Source of the DNA: Pyropia haitanensis
Lineage: Eukaryota > Rhodophyta > Bangiophyceae > Bangiales > Bangiaceae
Direction: 5' to 3'
Length of the DNA: 64,000 nucleotides
NCBI GenBank assembly: GCA_008729055.1
Contig: SDUX01000010.1
Coordinates: 62,001 to 126,000, forward strand
Position numbers and translations under genes: made by a program. Under the pieces are notes generated by a model. It saw only the letters and a program-made list of their open reading frames with translations, did no database searches and was not told where the DNA came from. Position 1 is the stretch's first letter; every line of letters begins with the position of its first letter. Shown in pieces: positions 1 through 12,343 of this stretch.

Positions 1-1
1 G

Positions 2-466
2 GAGACGGGCGGCATTGACTACGCCGCCACCACCGTGCAGCTGCCGGGCGGGGAGCGCGTGCCGTTCCTGTTCACGATCAAGGCCCTGAAGGCCACGGCC
101 GGGGGCGGTGACATCACCACCGCCTCTGAGTTTGGCGGTGACTTCAAGGTGCCGTCGTACCGCTCGGGCCTGTTCCTGGACCCGAAGGGCCGTGGTGGCA
201 CCACCGGCTATGACATGGCTGTGGGTCTGCCTGCCATGGAGGCGGACGGTGCGGAGGGCCAGGACGAGCTCGCCAGGGAGACCAACAAGGTGTTCCAGGT
301 GACGGACGGTGAGATTGAGATGGCGGTGAACAAGATCGACCCGGCGTCGGGCGAGATTGCGGGCGTGTTTGTGTCGGAGCAGCTGTCGGATACGGACATG
401 GGCGCCAAGGCCCCCAAGAAGATCTTGCTCAAGGGTGTCTTCTATGCCCGCGTGGAGGAGGCTTAG
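2..466 (+). CDS. psbO: PsbO, photosystem II oxygen-evolving enhancer protein 1 (3' end only)
   Basis: The window opens inside this gene, so the N-terminus, including any plastid and lumen targeting peptides, is missing. The readable frame gives about 154 C-terminal residues ending at TAG 464-466. PsbO is the extrinsic lumenal subunit that stabilises the Mn4CaO5 cluster of photosystem II. Family signatures are visible: PFLFTIKALKATAGGGD, the FGGDFKVPSYRSGLFLDPKG stretch, GGTTGYDMAVGLPA, and the beta-barrel end ILLKGVFYARVE. The frame is uninterrupted and no intron is seen. It identifies the organism as an oxygenic phototroph with a nuclear-encoded PsbO. The next gene is on the opposite strand and convergent. 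I am confident of the family; the red-algal assignment is inference. Confidence 0.95.
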   Translation, partial: ETGGIDYAATTVQLPGGERVPFLFTIKALKATAGGGDITTASEFGGDFKVPSYRSGLFLDPKGRGGTTGYDMAVGLPAMEADGAEGQDELARETNKVFQVTDGEIEMAVNKIDPASGEIAGVFVSEQLSDTDMGAKAPKKILLKGVFYARVEEA

Positions 467-1805
467 ATATTGGAGCGCCATGACACGGTGTCGGCCGCCA
501 CCTCCGTGCGGGTGAGGTGTGTGCTGGGTCGTAATTTTTTTTTGCGTTCTCTCCTCTCGTACGCAGTCTGTTCTTCCTTCCCCCCCTTTGTTTGCAGCGG
601 CTTTTTTTTTTTTTAATGCCCTCGGTTGTGTTTCTACTGCCCGTTCCAGCGGTCGGCGTGGCTGGAGTGGGCTGCACCCTGAGTTGGACAGCCACAAATG
701 CTGTCAGTATCGCCCGTTCCTCCTATCCAGGCGGCGTGCGGGTGCGGTGGCCCCGCGCGTTGACCGGTCATCCGCACCGCCCCAGCGCGCCGCCCTGAAC
801 CTGCGTTACTATACACGGGGGGGCGGCAGGGCACTCGCTGCGCCGCGGCCCCACACCCCTGGCGGCCTCCCCCACCGCCCGCTTTGGCGGCTGCAGTGCG
901 GCGCGCGCCCCCCAGCTTCATGGAGCGCCGTCATGTGCACAGGCGCGCCTCCGTACTCGCGGGCCAGCCCCCCACTGCGCGTGGCGCCGTGACACACCCG
1001 CCCCCGCAAGCCCCCCTCACGCACGTGCGCCGCGGCGGCCGCCGGTCGGGTCAGCCCGCCCCCAATGTGGCCATGTCCACCGCCGTCGGCGTGTGCCCCT
1101 CGACCGCCAGTGGCGGCTCCTCACCCCGCGCCGGCGCCTCCCCGGCGCCACCCCGCCCGGCGGCGGCGCCACCTTCCTTTGTGCCGGCGCCACCGCCACC
1201 GCCCCCGCCGGTAGCACCCCGCGCGGCTGCCGCCGCCGCCGTTGCCGCGGCATCGCCGCCGTCGGCGGCGCCCCGAAAGGAAAGCAGGTACGTCATCCAC
1301 GAGGACGACGTGGAAGGCCCCGACGCGGGGGGGTGCGCGCCCGCCGACGGCCGGCCCGCGGCGGCGGGCGCCGCCGCCGCAGGGATGGTCGTCCGCCCCG
1401 CGGCGGCCCGTGGGGGCGGCGCTACCACCGGGGCGGCCGCAGCACCGCCGCCCCGCACCGCAGCCCCCGCGGAGAGCGTGTCGGGGACAGCGGCAGCAGC
1501 AGCGGCGGCGGCGGCGGCGGCGGCGGCGGCGTCAACCGCTGCCGCCACAACCAGGTCGCTGGGGAGGGCGCCGCCGCCGCCGGGTGGCGGCCGTGGAAGT
1601 GGCGCCGGCATTGGTACGGCGGGGACGGGGGGCCGCGTCTCCGTCTGGCACGCGGCGGCGGCGGCGGCGGTCCCCGCAGCGGCCTCCGCCGCCGCCACCC
1701 CCCCCGGATTGCCGCCGTCGCTGTCACCGCCGACACGACCATTGGGCACCGCGGCGGCCGCCGCAGCCAGCGGTGGGAGATGCCGTTCCCCACCGCGGCT
1801 ACTGC
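467..1805. other. intergenic or uncertain coding, GC-rich low complexity
   Basis: This holds the psbO 3' flank, with T-runs near 533-543 and 604-615, then (GCC)n-type sequence. Two long overlapping readings compete. One is plus-strand from the ATG at 1072 to 1921 (Pro/Ala-rich, with a less repetitive patch R-K-E-S-R-Y-V-I-H-E-D-D near 1275-1310). The other is minus-strand from about 1872 to 1051 (Ala-rich), which could be a continuation of the DDHD gene if the C-run near 1880-1890 hides another indel. Neither has recognisable homology and I cannot choose between them. Confidence 0.35.
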
Positions 1806-4800
1806 TCACCAGCTCCACCGGCGGCGGCGCCGCCGTCGACGCCTCTGGGGCCCGAGGCGTAGCCGGCGGCACTGGCGCCCCCCCCCCACGCCGTCACCCC
1901 CCCCCTGATAAAACCCGATAATGTACTGCGCGGCCGCGTCCTGCACCGCCGTGGCGACGACGTCGGCGACTGCCGCGCGGAGTTCCGCTTCCGCCCGCGC
2001 CGGGCTGGCGCCGCCGCCGGCGGCGCCCTCCCCCCCACCCCCCCGCCCTTTCGTGGAGCGCCCCGCGACCGTCGCGGCGCGCGCCGCGTCGGCGGCCGCC
2101 GCGCACGCGGCCGGCGATATGACGCCGAGCGCGGCGGCGGCGGCCCCCCCCAAAACCCGCGGGTGGTGCGCCGCGGCCGACCCCGCCGCCCGCCGCAGCA
2201 GCGCCGACAGGATGCACAGCGCGGTGTCGCGGGAGCCCCAGCAGTCGGTGTGCGCCTTAAGCGCCGAGTAGCTCGACGACACCTCCTCCATCGCCGACTC
2301 GAGCTGCACCACGTAGTCCATCCGCGGCCAGCCGCTCGCCGCGACCGTCGCCGCCGCCGTCGCGGGCGTGTCGTCGACGCCGGCGACGGCGGCGTTGTTG
2401 GCCAGCCGCCGCGCCGCGCCGCCGCTGGGGGTGGGGGGGGCGGCGGGGGTGCCGCTGCAGTGGCCGCCGCCGCTGCTGTAGACGCTGCCGCCGCTGCCGC
2501 ACTGGCGGCCCTGGCACGGCTGTCGGCGCTGCCAGGCGCGTCGGCCACCCCACCAGGCGAGCGCGCCAGCGGCAGACTGTAGCGGCGCATCGGGAGGGCA
2601 CGGCCACCGCGTCCGCCGCCGTCCCCATCCCCAAAAAACTCGGCCTCTTCAGTGCCCGGCGCCCCCCCCCGGCCACCACCACCACCATCACCCCCCGCCG
2701 GGGAGGCAAGCGCCGGCACCGCCGCCGTCGTCGGGGCGACGAGCGGGGAGTCCCCCACCCGCGGCGGGGCGCCCCCCGCCCCCCCCCCCCGCCCACCGCC
2801 GAGCAGCGCGCCGACCCACCGCGGGAACGCGGAGCTCCCCGTCTCCATTGTCTGCCAGTGCGGCACCGTCACGGGCGGGACGAGCGCGTAGCGCGGGTCC
2901 ACCCACGGCTCCAGCCGCAGCGCCACCGGGTCGTTGGGGTGCATGTAGTTGTGCAGCCGGAAGGGGAGGGTGGCGGGCGTCGCGAGCGCGGGCGACAGCG
3001 TCGTGTCGAGGGTGAGGAACTGGCCCAGGGGGGAGCCCACCGTGAAGAGGGTGTCGGCGGAGAACGCCAGCCGTAGGTGCTCATCCCCAGGGAAAAGAAC
3101 GCTCTCGGGGGTGGGGGGGGAGGTGGTCTCGCCGCCCGACGCCGCCGCGGCGCCACCGTTGGGGACGCCACGGGCCGGCGGCGGCGGCGGCGCGGCGGCG
3201 GTGGCAGCGTCACCCGTGGCCATGGGCGGCGGCGGCGACGTCCCTCCCGCCCCGCTGCCACCCGCCCCCGCAGCCCCTTCGGTACCCGCACGCGTGCCGT
3301 CCACAGGCGCACCACCCGCCGCCGCCGCCGCCGTCGCGGGTGTCGCCGCTGCCGCTGTCGCGGCCGCCGCGCGCAGCGCGTCTGCCTTTGCCAGCCGCGC
3401 CTGCGCGGCGAGCAGCTCGTACGAAATGACGCTCCCTAGCGAGTGCCCGTAGATCGCAATGGGCCCCGCAAAGTCGGGGTGCCGCGCCCGGAACACCCGC
3501 CACTGCGCGTTGAGCTGCTCCGCCACCTCCCGCAGGATGAGCGCCCGGTACACTGGCTGCGAGTAAAAGTGCAGGTCCGCCACCTTGTCCGATATAAACG
3601 CACGCATCGCATTGTCCCACCCGCCCGCGGTGGGGATGAGCGCCTGCAGCCGCCGGTGCACGGCGGTGCCCGTCAGCGCGCGCCGCCAGTGGACGACGAG
3701 CAGCTGGGTGCGGAACTCCACGTCGGGGAGCACCCGCTCCATCACCGTCGCGGTCGCGGCCTGCAGCGCCGCGACCGCGCGGGAGAGCGTGCGCGTCGAC
3801 GCGCCCACGCCGTGGACGACGCAGAGGACGGCGCCGACCGGGAGGTGCGCGTCAATGGTCGCGACGGGGACGGGCGCGGCGGACGAGTCAAACGGCTCGA
3901 GGAAGGGGTCCGCCGCCGCCGCTGCGGGGGGGGGGGCGGGGGGGAGGTCCCCGCCACCCACAGCGGCTGCCGCCGCCGCCGCCGCCGTTGCCGCGCCGCC
4001 GCTCCCGCCACCGCCGCCGCCGGCTGACACCGCCGACGCGACCGACCCGCTAGCGGTGGGAGAGGGGGCGGCCGCCCTGCCGGTCGCCGCCGCCGCCGCC
4101 GCCGCCGCTGCCTCGGCCACCGCTGCGGTGGCGGCAGCGGGGGCACCCCCGCCTCCCTCTGACGCGCCCCCCCCCCCCCCGCGGCGGTGGCATCCCCCCC
4201 CCCCCCTCCGCCACAGGGATGGGCCGCGCCGGCGGCAGCGTATTCCGCGCGCGCGCAATCGCGCGGAGCCAGCCGTGTAGCTCCGCCTGGCTCTCTGCGC
4301 GCAGCACGTGCACGCGCCCCCCCCCATCCGTCAAGTCAAACTCGAGTCGCAAACACCGGCGCGGCGCGCCCGCCAGCGCCGCGCGCGCCCGAAACAGCGG
4401 GATGCACCCAACGACGGGCCCGCGGCGGGCGCCGGGCGTGTCACGCTTTTCAAAGTAGTAGAGCGAGGAGCGGGCGAGCGAGTGCCAGTAGCGGCGCCAG
4501 CCCGAGAGCGGCGACTTGCGCCAGAGGAAGCCCGCCGCGTCGGGGCGGACGAGCGCGAGGAGCTCCGAGTCGCGGAGGAGGCAGCGGTCGAGGTCGTCGA
4601 GGACCGCGTCGTCCGCGGCGGTGCTGCCGCCGTCACCGTCGGAAGGGGGGGGGACAAGTGGGGGTGGACGCGCCGTGGCCGGGGGGGGGGGGAGGATGGT
4701 GGGGCGGGGGGGGCGCCCGCGGCGTCAGCGGCCGCGCCGTGGCGGGCCATCGAGGGTAACCCCGCCGTGGCTGCGGCAACCGCCATGGGGGTGGGCGGCC

Positions 4801-4987
4801 GCCCCGACGGGGGGAGGCTGCCCCGGCGGGCGGCCGCCGCCGCCGCTGCCGCTGGTACGGCGACGGCGGTGTCAGCGGCGGCAGAGGCGGCGGCGGCGGC
4901 GGTGGCGGCGGCGGTGGAGGCGGCGCCACTGCTGCTGCCGCTGCTGCCGCCGCTGCCTGGCGGCGCCGACCGCGGCCGCTCGGCCAT
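1806..4987 (-). CDS. PH and DDHD-domain protein, intracellular phospholipase A1-like (frame broken at homopolymers)
   Basis: Predicted intracellular lipase of the PA-PLA1/SGR2/DDHD1-DDHD2 group, which hydrolyse phosphatidic acid or related lipids on endomembranes. Reading 5' to 3' on the minus strand: a possible start at ATG 4987-4985 (M-A-E-R-P-R-S); a PH domain at about 4535-4250 (GFLWRKSP, WRRYWHSL, SLYYFEK, ending HGWLRAIARAR); a lipase core with the nucleophile elbow GHSLGS near 3440; then the DDHD domain, with HPNDPVALRLEPW near 2940, D-Y-V-V-Q near 2320, A-H-T-D-C-W near 2255 and S-R-D-T-A-L near 2235. These supply the D, D, H and D of the family name. Three different frames carry these parts, and the switches fall in G or C runs at 4645-4653 or 4681-4692, at 4167-4206 and at 2433-2440. 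Homology crosses each switch, so base-count errors are likelier than introns. The exact C-terminus (taken at 1806) and start are uncertain. Confidence 0.8.
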
Positions 4988-6476
4988 GGGGGGGCTGGGC
5001 ACCCCCCGAGGACGACGAGGAGAGGACCGTGGGGAGGGGAGGGCGCTGACAGCCGCGACGGCCACCACGTGCCGGTGGCGGTCGCGGCGTGGACGCCGCC
5101 GGGGGCGTCCGCGGCAGCGGCAGCGGCGGCGGTGGCGGCGGCGGCGGCGGCAGCGGCAGTGAAGACGGCGGCAGCAACGACGGTGGCGGCGGCAGCGGGT
5201 GGCAGCGGCAGCGGTGGCGGTAGCGGCAGCAGGCGGGGAGGGCGGGACAGTGGAAGGAGCACTGTCAGGATACAAGCCAACAAAAAGAGGGGCAGGGGTG
5301 ACGGTGGGGGGATGGCCAAGCGGTCGGGCGGTGCAAGCGGCGGCGGTTACGGGCGGTGCAAGCGGCGGCGGGTACGGGCGGCGGCCACAGACGAGGGGGT
5401 TGCGGCAGTCTGGTCGGCAGCCCAGACGAGGACCAGGCGGAGCGGGGGGAAATGGAGAGGCGGTCGGGAAAGGGGGGAAGCGGTGGGGACAGGGGAAGAG
5501 GGGGCAGAGCGGCGGCTCCACCGTAAATTTGATGGTGAAGGGGGGGGGGGGCGGCGCGGTGGGCGGTCGCTTGGAGTGACGCCACGGCCGACGTGGCAGA
5601 GCGGGGATGGGCGACGGGGGGGGGGAAGCGTGGGGTGATGGAGAGGGAGGGGGTCTGTCTCGCTGGACAGCCCGCCACACCAAACCTCCCCCGCCTTACC
5701 CGTGGGTGGACTTGAGGCGTCTGCTCCAGTGTAATGTGTACCTGCACAGGTCATAATTAGTGAGGAGGAAAATGGCATCGTGCCGCCTCGAGGCACATCG
5801 CGTCACGTTTGTGTGTGGGACGCTGTCGTCTCGTTTGCCTTTCTCTGGTCCACTCCACTCGTTCGTGTTCCAGGCACTCTGGAAACTGCTCCGAGTCGCT
5901 CCCGCGCTCAAAATTGGGAGACGGGCAGTAGCGCGTTGCCCCGGCCGGCGGTGCGTCTTGTCAGTCGACGGTGCGTCGGGCGGGGGCGACCGGGGGGGGG
6001 AGCGCAGGCGCCCGCGCGCGCGCGGAGGAGAGGTGGGGAGGTGGCGGCGGTCGGTTGCCTCCCGCCGCGTCGCACCCTCCTCGCCCCTCTCCCCACGGAC
6101 CCACTCGGCCAGCTTTGCAGAGAGGCCACGGAGCCCGCCGCGGGGCGCCCGCGACGGCGGGGGGTGGGAAAATGAGGGGGGCATAGGCGGGCACGACGAC
6201 GAGTGAGGGGGAGGGCGCGCCCGGATGGGCCTGCCCGCCTTTTCCCCCCCCCCTTGCCAAACCCCCCACCCCGCCCGCCAGCCCCGCCCGCCCGCCCGCC
6301 CGCCCGCCCGCCCGTCCGCGAGGTCTCTGCGGGCGGACAGCCCCCCCACCCGCCCCCTCGTCCTGTGCAGGCACACGGGCGGCACGCTGCACCCCCTTTG
6401 CGCCTTGCCCCCCACACCCCGGGCCAGCCGCGTGACTGGGGACCCCCGCCACGACACCCGCAACGTGGACGACGCG
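4988..6476. other. divergent intergenic region, nothing recognised
   Basis: This 1.5-kb stretch lies between two divergently read genes. 4990-5650 is purine- and GGC-rich repeat-like sequence. 5690-5920 is slightly lower in GC. 6000-6330 includes a (CCCG)n run at about 6281-6315. Long frames on both strands are Arg/Pro/Gly low complexity with no motif. It presumably holds promoters for both neighbours, but no defined element can be pointed to. Confidence 0.4.
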
Positions 6477-8000
6477 ATGGGGACGACGCCCGCCGCCCCC
6501 GCCACGGCGTCCGCCACGCCAGCGACAGTGGCGGCAGCGGGCGGCCACGGCATGAGCTGCCAAGCCGGCGACAAGGGTGGTGGCGCCGCCACAGGCGGCG
6601 CCACCTCTACCCCCACCACCAGCGTCGCCACCCCGGTGCCAGACGCTGACAAGGCGGCGGCGGCGGCGCCGCTGCCATCGGGGTGGTTTGCTGCCGCCGC
6701 GTCGGCACTGGAGCGGACGCGCGTCGCGGCCGTTGCTGCGGTGATGCCATCATCGTCGGCGGCGGCACCATCGACGCCGGCGTCGGCGGGGGCGGCGGGC
6801 AAGGTGCCGCCGCCACCCGTCCGCGTCGACAGTGGCGACAAAGGGGCGTCGACAAGCGGCGGCGAGGCAGAAAGCAACGGCAAGGTGGCGACCAACGGCG
6901 AGACGGCAGGTATTGCCAAGAATGCAGACCTTGCCAACGCAGCGGGCAGTGCCCAGACAGCTGGCAGTGCCCAGGCAGCTGGTAGTGCACCTGCAGCAGG
7001 CAGTGCCCAAGCAGCAGGCAGCGCAGAGACAGGCGGCAGCGCCCATGCGGCAGGCAGCGCGAAGGCGGCAGGCAACCCCGAGGCGGCAGGCAACCCCGAG
7101 GCGGCAGGCAGCGCAGAGGCGGCAGGCAGTGCCGATGCGCTCGGCAGTGCCGATGCGTCAGCCAGTGCAACGGCGGCTAGCAGCGCCAAAGCAGCCGGCA
7201 GCGCGGATGCGTCGGTCGACCACGCCGGCCACGAGCGCGACGGCCATTCCGGGACTCTTGACAAGCAAGGGACACCCGGGGGGGCACCCGAGGGGGCACC
7301 CGACGGGGTACTCACTCCCCCGCCCGGCGGACCGCCAATGTCCTCTCCGCCGCTACCGTCGCAACCCCCGCCGCTGCCGCCGCCCGCCACCAAGTCGTCG
7401 GCCGGTGCGCTCGGTGGCATCCTGTCTCCTTCCGCGGCGGGCAGCCTCTCCACAACGACGGTGGCAAGCGCAGGCCTCACCGCCGCGGCAGCAGGCAGCC
7501 CAGAGGTAGCCCCGTCAGCGGCAGCGGTGTCGGCGTGGCGCGGTGCGGGTGAGGCGACAGAGGCGGCGGCCGCATCGCCATCGCGCATTCCGCGGCGGCG
7601 GGCGGCAACGACAGCGGCGGCGGGGGCAATGCCGGGGCCCATGACGGGCGCGCCGACGCCGCCGCCGGGGTGGGTGTCCCCGCAGCGCGGCGCCTTGGCC
7701 ACTCTCACCCGGCGCGGTAGCCGAGACAGCAGCGGCATCGGTCCCAGTGGCAGTGGTGGTGGCGGCAGCGGCAATGAAAACGGCGGCGGAGGTGCCGGTG
7801 GTGGCGGTGGTGGCGGCATCGACGGCATGGGCAGCAGAGGCACGGGGCGAGCCATCCCCTCGCCCGCGCGGGGCGAGTCGGAGGCGCCCGTCACTGGCAA
7901 CCGCCCCCCCGCGGCGACACCGTCGCCGCTCGTACGCCACCGAGGCACGTCCATTCCCAGCCGGCCGCGCAGCGTCGCAGCCGTGGTGGCCGCGATGCGC

Positions 8001-8049
<49 letters not shown>

Positions 8050-10797
8050 GGCCCACCGCGACCCCCCCCCACCCTGTGGCAGTGATGGGCACCCCGCCTT
8101 CAAAAAGGGGCGGAAGACCACCGTCGGCGGAAAAGTCCCCCCGTCGCGGCAACCCCTCCCCGTCCCGGCCATGGCGGGCAGGGACAGCAGCGGCGGCGGT
8201 GGAGGCTGGGCGGGTGCCGCCCGCAGCGGTGCGGCACGCCTCCCCGCGCGCCGCAGCGGCGTCCGCCGCGGCCACGGCAACGACGGCCGCCACGCCGTCA
8301 CCGCGCCGGCGGTCACCCGTGTGGGGACCACCGCCCAAGGGGGGATGGGTGACGCCCGTCGCGGTGCCGCGCGTGTCCCCACGCGCCACACCGCCCGCTG
8401 CCTCGGCGGTCACGACGGCCACCGGCGTCGACGGCTCTGCCGTGGAGTCCGCCCTTGTACTGTCGCCGCCGCCGCCGCCGCCGCCGCTGCCACCGCCACC
8501 ACCAGCAGCGTCGTCGTCGCTATCCCCGCGGGCGGACGCAGCAGTATCGCGGCCGTCGCGGTCGCCGCGGTCGGTCTCGCCGACACCCCCAACGGCGGCG
8601 TCGTCCGCTCCGGCAGAGTCGGATACACCCGTGCGCCAGCAGTCGCTGTCTGAAGCGGCCGCGACGGCCACAACCCCTCCGCCGCCCCAGCGGTCACCTG
8701 CGCGTGCGCATCTCGCCACGGCGGGGTCGGTGCCGCCCGGCGCTGCGGCAAAAGCCCCTCCGCCGCGCGCCGCGCCGCCCGCTGCCGCCGCGGCAGCCGC
8801 CATCAAAACCGCCGCTGCCGAGCCACCGCCGCCGTCCACCCTCGCGGCGCGCAAAGAGGGCGGCGGTCCTTTGGTGGCGGCGGCGGCGGGCGTCTGCGTA
8901 CCACTATCATCTCCTGCCGAGCGGGTCGACGCGCCCACGGTGGATGCTGCCGCCCCGGACGCAGCGCCGCCGGTCGCGCACGATAACGGGCACGACGGCG
9001 ATGGCGGCGGCGACAGCGGGCGCCACGTCGGTGGAGGTGGAGGCGGGGCGATTGGTGGCGAGGCCACCGCGACCGCGGGGGTGCCGCTGGCGGCCAAGAC
9101 GCCGGTTACGGCGCCGTCGGCGGCGGCCGCAAGCGGCGGCCACGACACGGCATCCGCCTCCCCCTCGCTGGTACGCCGCCCCCCCGCGCCGCCACAGCCG
9201 CCCCCCTCCACACCTGCCGACCCCCGCCGGGCGGCCGTCGCCGCCCGCGCCGAGGCCGGGCGGGCGGCCGCGGCAGCGCGGGCAGCCGCGGCAGAGCGGA
9301 CAGACCCCGCAGCGCGAACGGCCGCCGCGGAGCGGGTGGCGGCGGCCGCCGCGGTCGCGGCGGCCGTTCCCCCCCCCCCCCCTGGGACGACGCGGCAGCC
9401 GCGGCGGCCGCCGCCGACGCCGCCGCCGCCGCGTGGCAAGCGCGCACCCGCCGGCGGCCACGCCCCCCCCCGCGGCAACCGCCGCCGCCACCGCCGCCGC
9501 CGCCGTCGCCACCGCCATTGTGCGCGTGCTGACGGCGCCGCCGGCGGCGGTGCGCGGCGGCCGGCAGCCGCTGCCGCCGCTGCGTGACCGCCTTGGCGCC
9601 GCGGCCGCCGCGTGGCGGGGCGTCGCGGCGGCGTTGACCGCCGCCGCTGACGGGCGGCCGCCGCCAGTGCCGCCAGGGGTGGCCCGAGACGGGGCGGGCA
9701 CGGGCGCCGCGGCGGCGGCACGGGTGATGGCGGTGGCGGCAGAGGCGGCAGCCGCCGCCGGTGGCGGCGGCCTGGGAGGGGGGGGGGGTGGGTCGGCGCC
9801 GCGCGCCTCGTCGCCGCGCTGCGTGTGCAGGCGGCCGACGCGGCCGACGCGGCTGACGCGGCGGCACGCGCGGCGGCGGCGGCGGCGGCGGCCGCCACCC
9901 CGGCGGCGCGGCGGCGGCAGCCACGTTGGCCGTGGGATCCCCCTCCCGGTGCCGCCACCGTCGGCGCCTCCGCCGCGACCGCCGCCGCCACCACCACCGC
10001 CGACGCCAATGCCGACGCCGACGCCGACGCCGCCGTCCATGACGATCAAGACCCCGTCCTCCTCGCCTATACCGTCACCACCATGGACGGCGTGCCCACC
10101 GTGACGGGCCTCCGCGAGCCTTCCACCGGCCGTCCCATCCCGCACGACGCGGCCGCCGCGGCGCTCGCCGCCGCCGCCACGGCCATCGACGCAGCCAACC
10201 AAGACGCCACCGCGGCGGCGGTGGCAGCAGCCGCGGCGGCCGCCGCCACCCCCGCCGCCCGCGTGCGCGCGGCGGTAGCGGCGGCGGCGTACCACGCGAC
10301 CGCCGCGGCGGCCGCGGCGGTCGTGGTACGTTGCCTCGCGACCGCCGCGGCGGTCGCGGTGGCGGCACCCCCGCTGGCACAACGTCCCACCGACACGGCC
10401 GCGGCCGCCGCCGTTGCGGCCGCGCTGGCCACCGCCGCGGAAGCGGGGGTGGCCACCCCGGCGGCGGTCGCGGCGGCCGTCGCGGCGGTTGGGGGAGTGG
10501 CCGCCGCGCGGGCGGCCGCGTGGCGGGTCACCGCCGTGGCGGGTAAGGTGGTGGTGGCCGCGGTGGGGGGGGGGGGGAGGGCGGGGGGGGAGAACGGCTG
10601 TGGCCGTTGCGGTGGTTGGCGCTGCTGCCGCCGCCGCTGCCGCCGTCGCGGCCGCGGGGTCGGCCGACGGGGAGATGGGGGTGCTGGCGGCTGCGGCGGC
10701 GGCGGTGGCGGCCGCCGGCGTCATGGCGGCCGCCGTGACGGCTGGCGGGCCGGCTAGGCGGCCGGCGGTGCCGGCCGGGCGTGCCGCGTGGGACTAG
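6477..10797 (+). CDS. Ala-rich low-complexity protein of unknown function (frame broken at homopolymers)
   Basis: I do not recognise this protein. An ATG at 6477 (M-G-T-T-P-A-A-P) opens a long frame. It contains a helix-like patch near 6690-6750 (SGWFAAAASALERTR), an Ala-Gly-Ser repeat block at 6937-7215, and a polyproline stretch from the CCG run at 8001-8049. The Ala-rich reading leaves this frame at a C-run near 9370-9382, continues in another frame, returns at a G-run near 9779-9789, and shifts again at a G-run near 10565-10577, finishing W-D-stop at 10797. The best coding evidence is the non-repetitive segment at 10030-10200 (D-D-Q-D-P-V-L-L-A-Y-T-V-T-T-M-D-G-V-P), whose third codon positions are almost all G or C. 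The minus-strand frame across the same DNA is Arg/Pro-rich and looks like a shadow. No signal peptide or domain is visible. Confidence 0.55.
6937..7215 (+). repeat. 15-bp tandem repeat coding A-A-G-S-A
   Basis: About 18 degenerate copies of a 15-bp unit (gcggcaggcagtgcc-like) encode AAGSA/AAGNP pentapeptides inside the Ala-rich gene. Units differ mainly at the fourth and fifth codons (SAQ, SAE, SAK, NPE), and the frame is kept throughout. Confidence 0.8.
8001..8049 (+). repeat. (CCG)n microsatellite coding polyproline
   Basis: Sixteen perfect CCG/GCC triplets lie within the Ala-rich gene and are read as polyproline. The length is likely to be polymorphic. Confidence 0.9.
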
Positions 10798-10806
10798 CCA
10801 GCAGGC

Positions 10807-10843
<37 letters not shown>

Positions 10844-12041
10844 GCGGTCAAGGTCGTAGACACGCCGACGAGCACAGGGTGGGGAGGGGAGACGAGCGGG
10901 GGAGCGGCGGTAGAGCGGGGGGAAGCGGGCCGGAGAGCGGGGGGGCGGCATCGGCCGTGCCGGCCGCCCATCATGGGTATAGCCGCCACAGGGAGGGGCG
11001 GGTGGGCAGCGTGCGGCGGAGGCGGCGAGCCGCGACGAGCCGACGGAACCGCCCCGCCGGCTCGACGCGTCTGCCGGCGGCCTGGCCCTGCCGGCGGCTG
11101 CCGGCCTTGCCGCCGCGGCGTGGACGAGATTGGGGGGAGGAGCGTCGACTCCGCGGAGCGGGGCGGCACGCGGGCACGCCGGCTCGGCGGGGCGCGGGAG
11201 GGAATTTCATGCGGCAGCAGCGCCCGTCCGCGGCGGTGGTGTCTCCGTCGTGGCAGCGGACAGGGACACAACCAGAACCTCTTGTGGCGGCCCCGCGCGT
11301 GGCTGACACCTTGCATCGCCGCCCCCCTCCCGCCGGGACGCCGCCGCGTCGGCCTCACCTCGCGCCACCTCCACGCCACGCCACGCAACGTCGCGACGCC
11401 TCCCCCCCACCTCCGCCGTGGCCCCGTTGGACGTGGCGGCCGTCCCTCCCCCCACCCCCCCCCCCCCTACCTTCCCACCCTCGTGCCCGCCGCCCGTCGG
11501 CGTCCCCATCATCCCGCCGCGCGTCGGCGTTGCCCCCGTCCCGCCGCGCGTCGGCGTTGCCCCCGTCCCGCCGCGCGTCGGCGTCGCCGCCGTCCCGCCG
11601 CGCGGGTTGCGTCCGCCGCCGCCGCCGCGCGGGGCGGAAATTCCACCGGCCGCCGCGCGTCCCCTCGCGGTCAGACGCGGTGACCCCCCTCCCCTCCCCC
11701 ATCCCCTCCCCTCCCCCTCCCACCCCCCATCCCCTCCCCTCCCCCCTCCCACCCCCCTTCCCCCCCCCCCCCCCCCTCGCCGCCTCCTCTGTGCGTGCCA
11801 CCCCTTCTCTGTGTCGACCAGTCGTGGCACGTGCCGCGCGCTGGCGGGCCGCGGCCGGCTGGTCAGCGGCGGTCCCGACCGTCGGCCTCTGCTCTCTTCC
11901 CCCCACCCCCCCCCCTCCTCTCGCTCGGGCCGTCGGCCGTCCGCGTTGTGCGGCGACGCGGCCGCCGCGCGGTGCCGGCCGCCCGCGGCGGCTCGTCTCG
12001 GCGGCACGTCAGGGGGGGGGGAAGGGGGGGATTCGTAGCCC

Positions 12042-12073
<32 letters not shown>

Positions 12074-12343
12074 GGCGGCGGCGACCGCCGCGGCTGCGTG
12101 CGGCGGCGGCGCCTCGCGGCGGCGCCTCGCGGCGGCGCCTCGCGGCGGCGGCGGCGGCGGCGGTCCCCACCCGCCCTCTCGGACGCTGGCTGTCTGCTGC
12201 CTCCTTTGCCACCCCGCCTCTAGGTAGAGGTCCACTCCGCTCCCCTCCCCTGCCTTTCCCATCGCCATCCGTTTCTCCTTGACCTCCCGCCCCCCTCCCC
12301 CCCCCTGCGGCCTGCTCCCCACTGTTCCTCTGCGTTTCCCACC
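10798..12343. other. intergenic, GC-rich low complexity
   Basis: This lies between the Ala-rich gene and the Mpv17-family gene. It includes a (GGC)n run at about 10808-10843, a 27-bp tandem repeat at 11490-11604, long C-runs near 11455-11467 and 11759-11776, and a 13-bp repeat (ggcgcctcgcggc-like) at 12108-12150. Several frames are open by composition, but no domain or convincing non-repetitive peptide was found. Confidence 0.4.
11490..11604 (+). repeat. 27-bp tandem repeat
   Basis: Two perfect copies and two degenerate flanking copies of a 27-bp unit starting cccgccgcgcgtcggcgttg. Read on the plus strand in one frame it gives the nonapeptide V-P-P-R-V-G-V-A-P, but there is no other support for coding. 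Confidence 0.75.

Noticed and set aside
5696..10009. A 1437-residue minus-strand frame.
   Set aside because: Arg/Pro/Ala low complexity with no motif. The plus strand of the same DNA contains the only non-repetitive, third-position-biased peptide (10030-10200).
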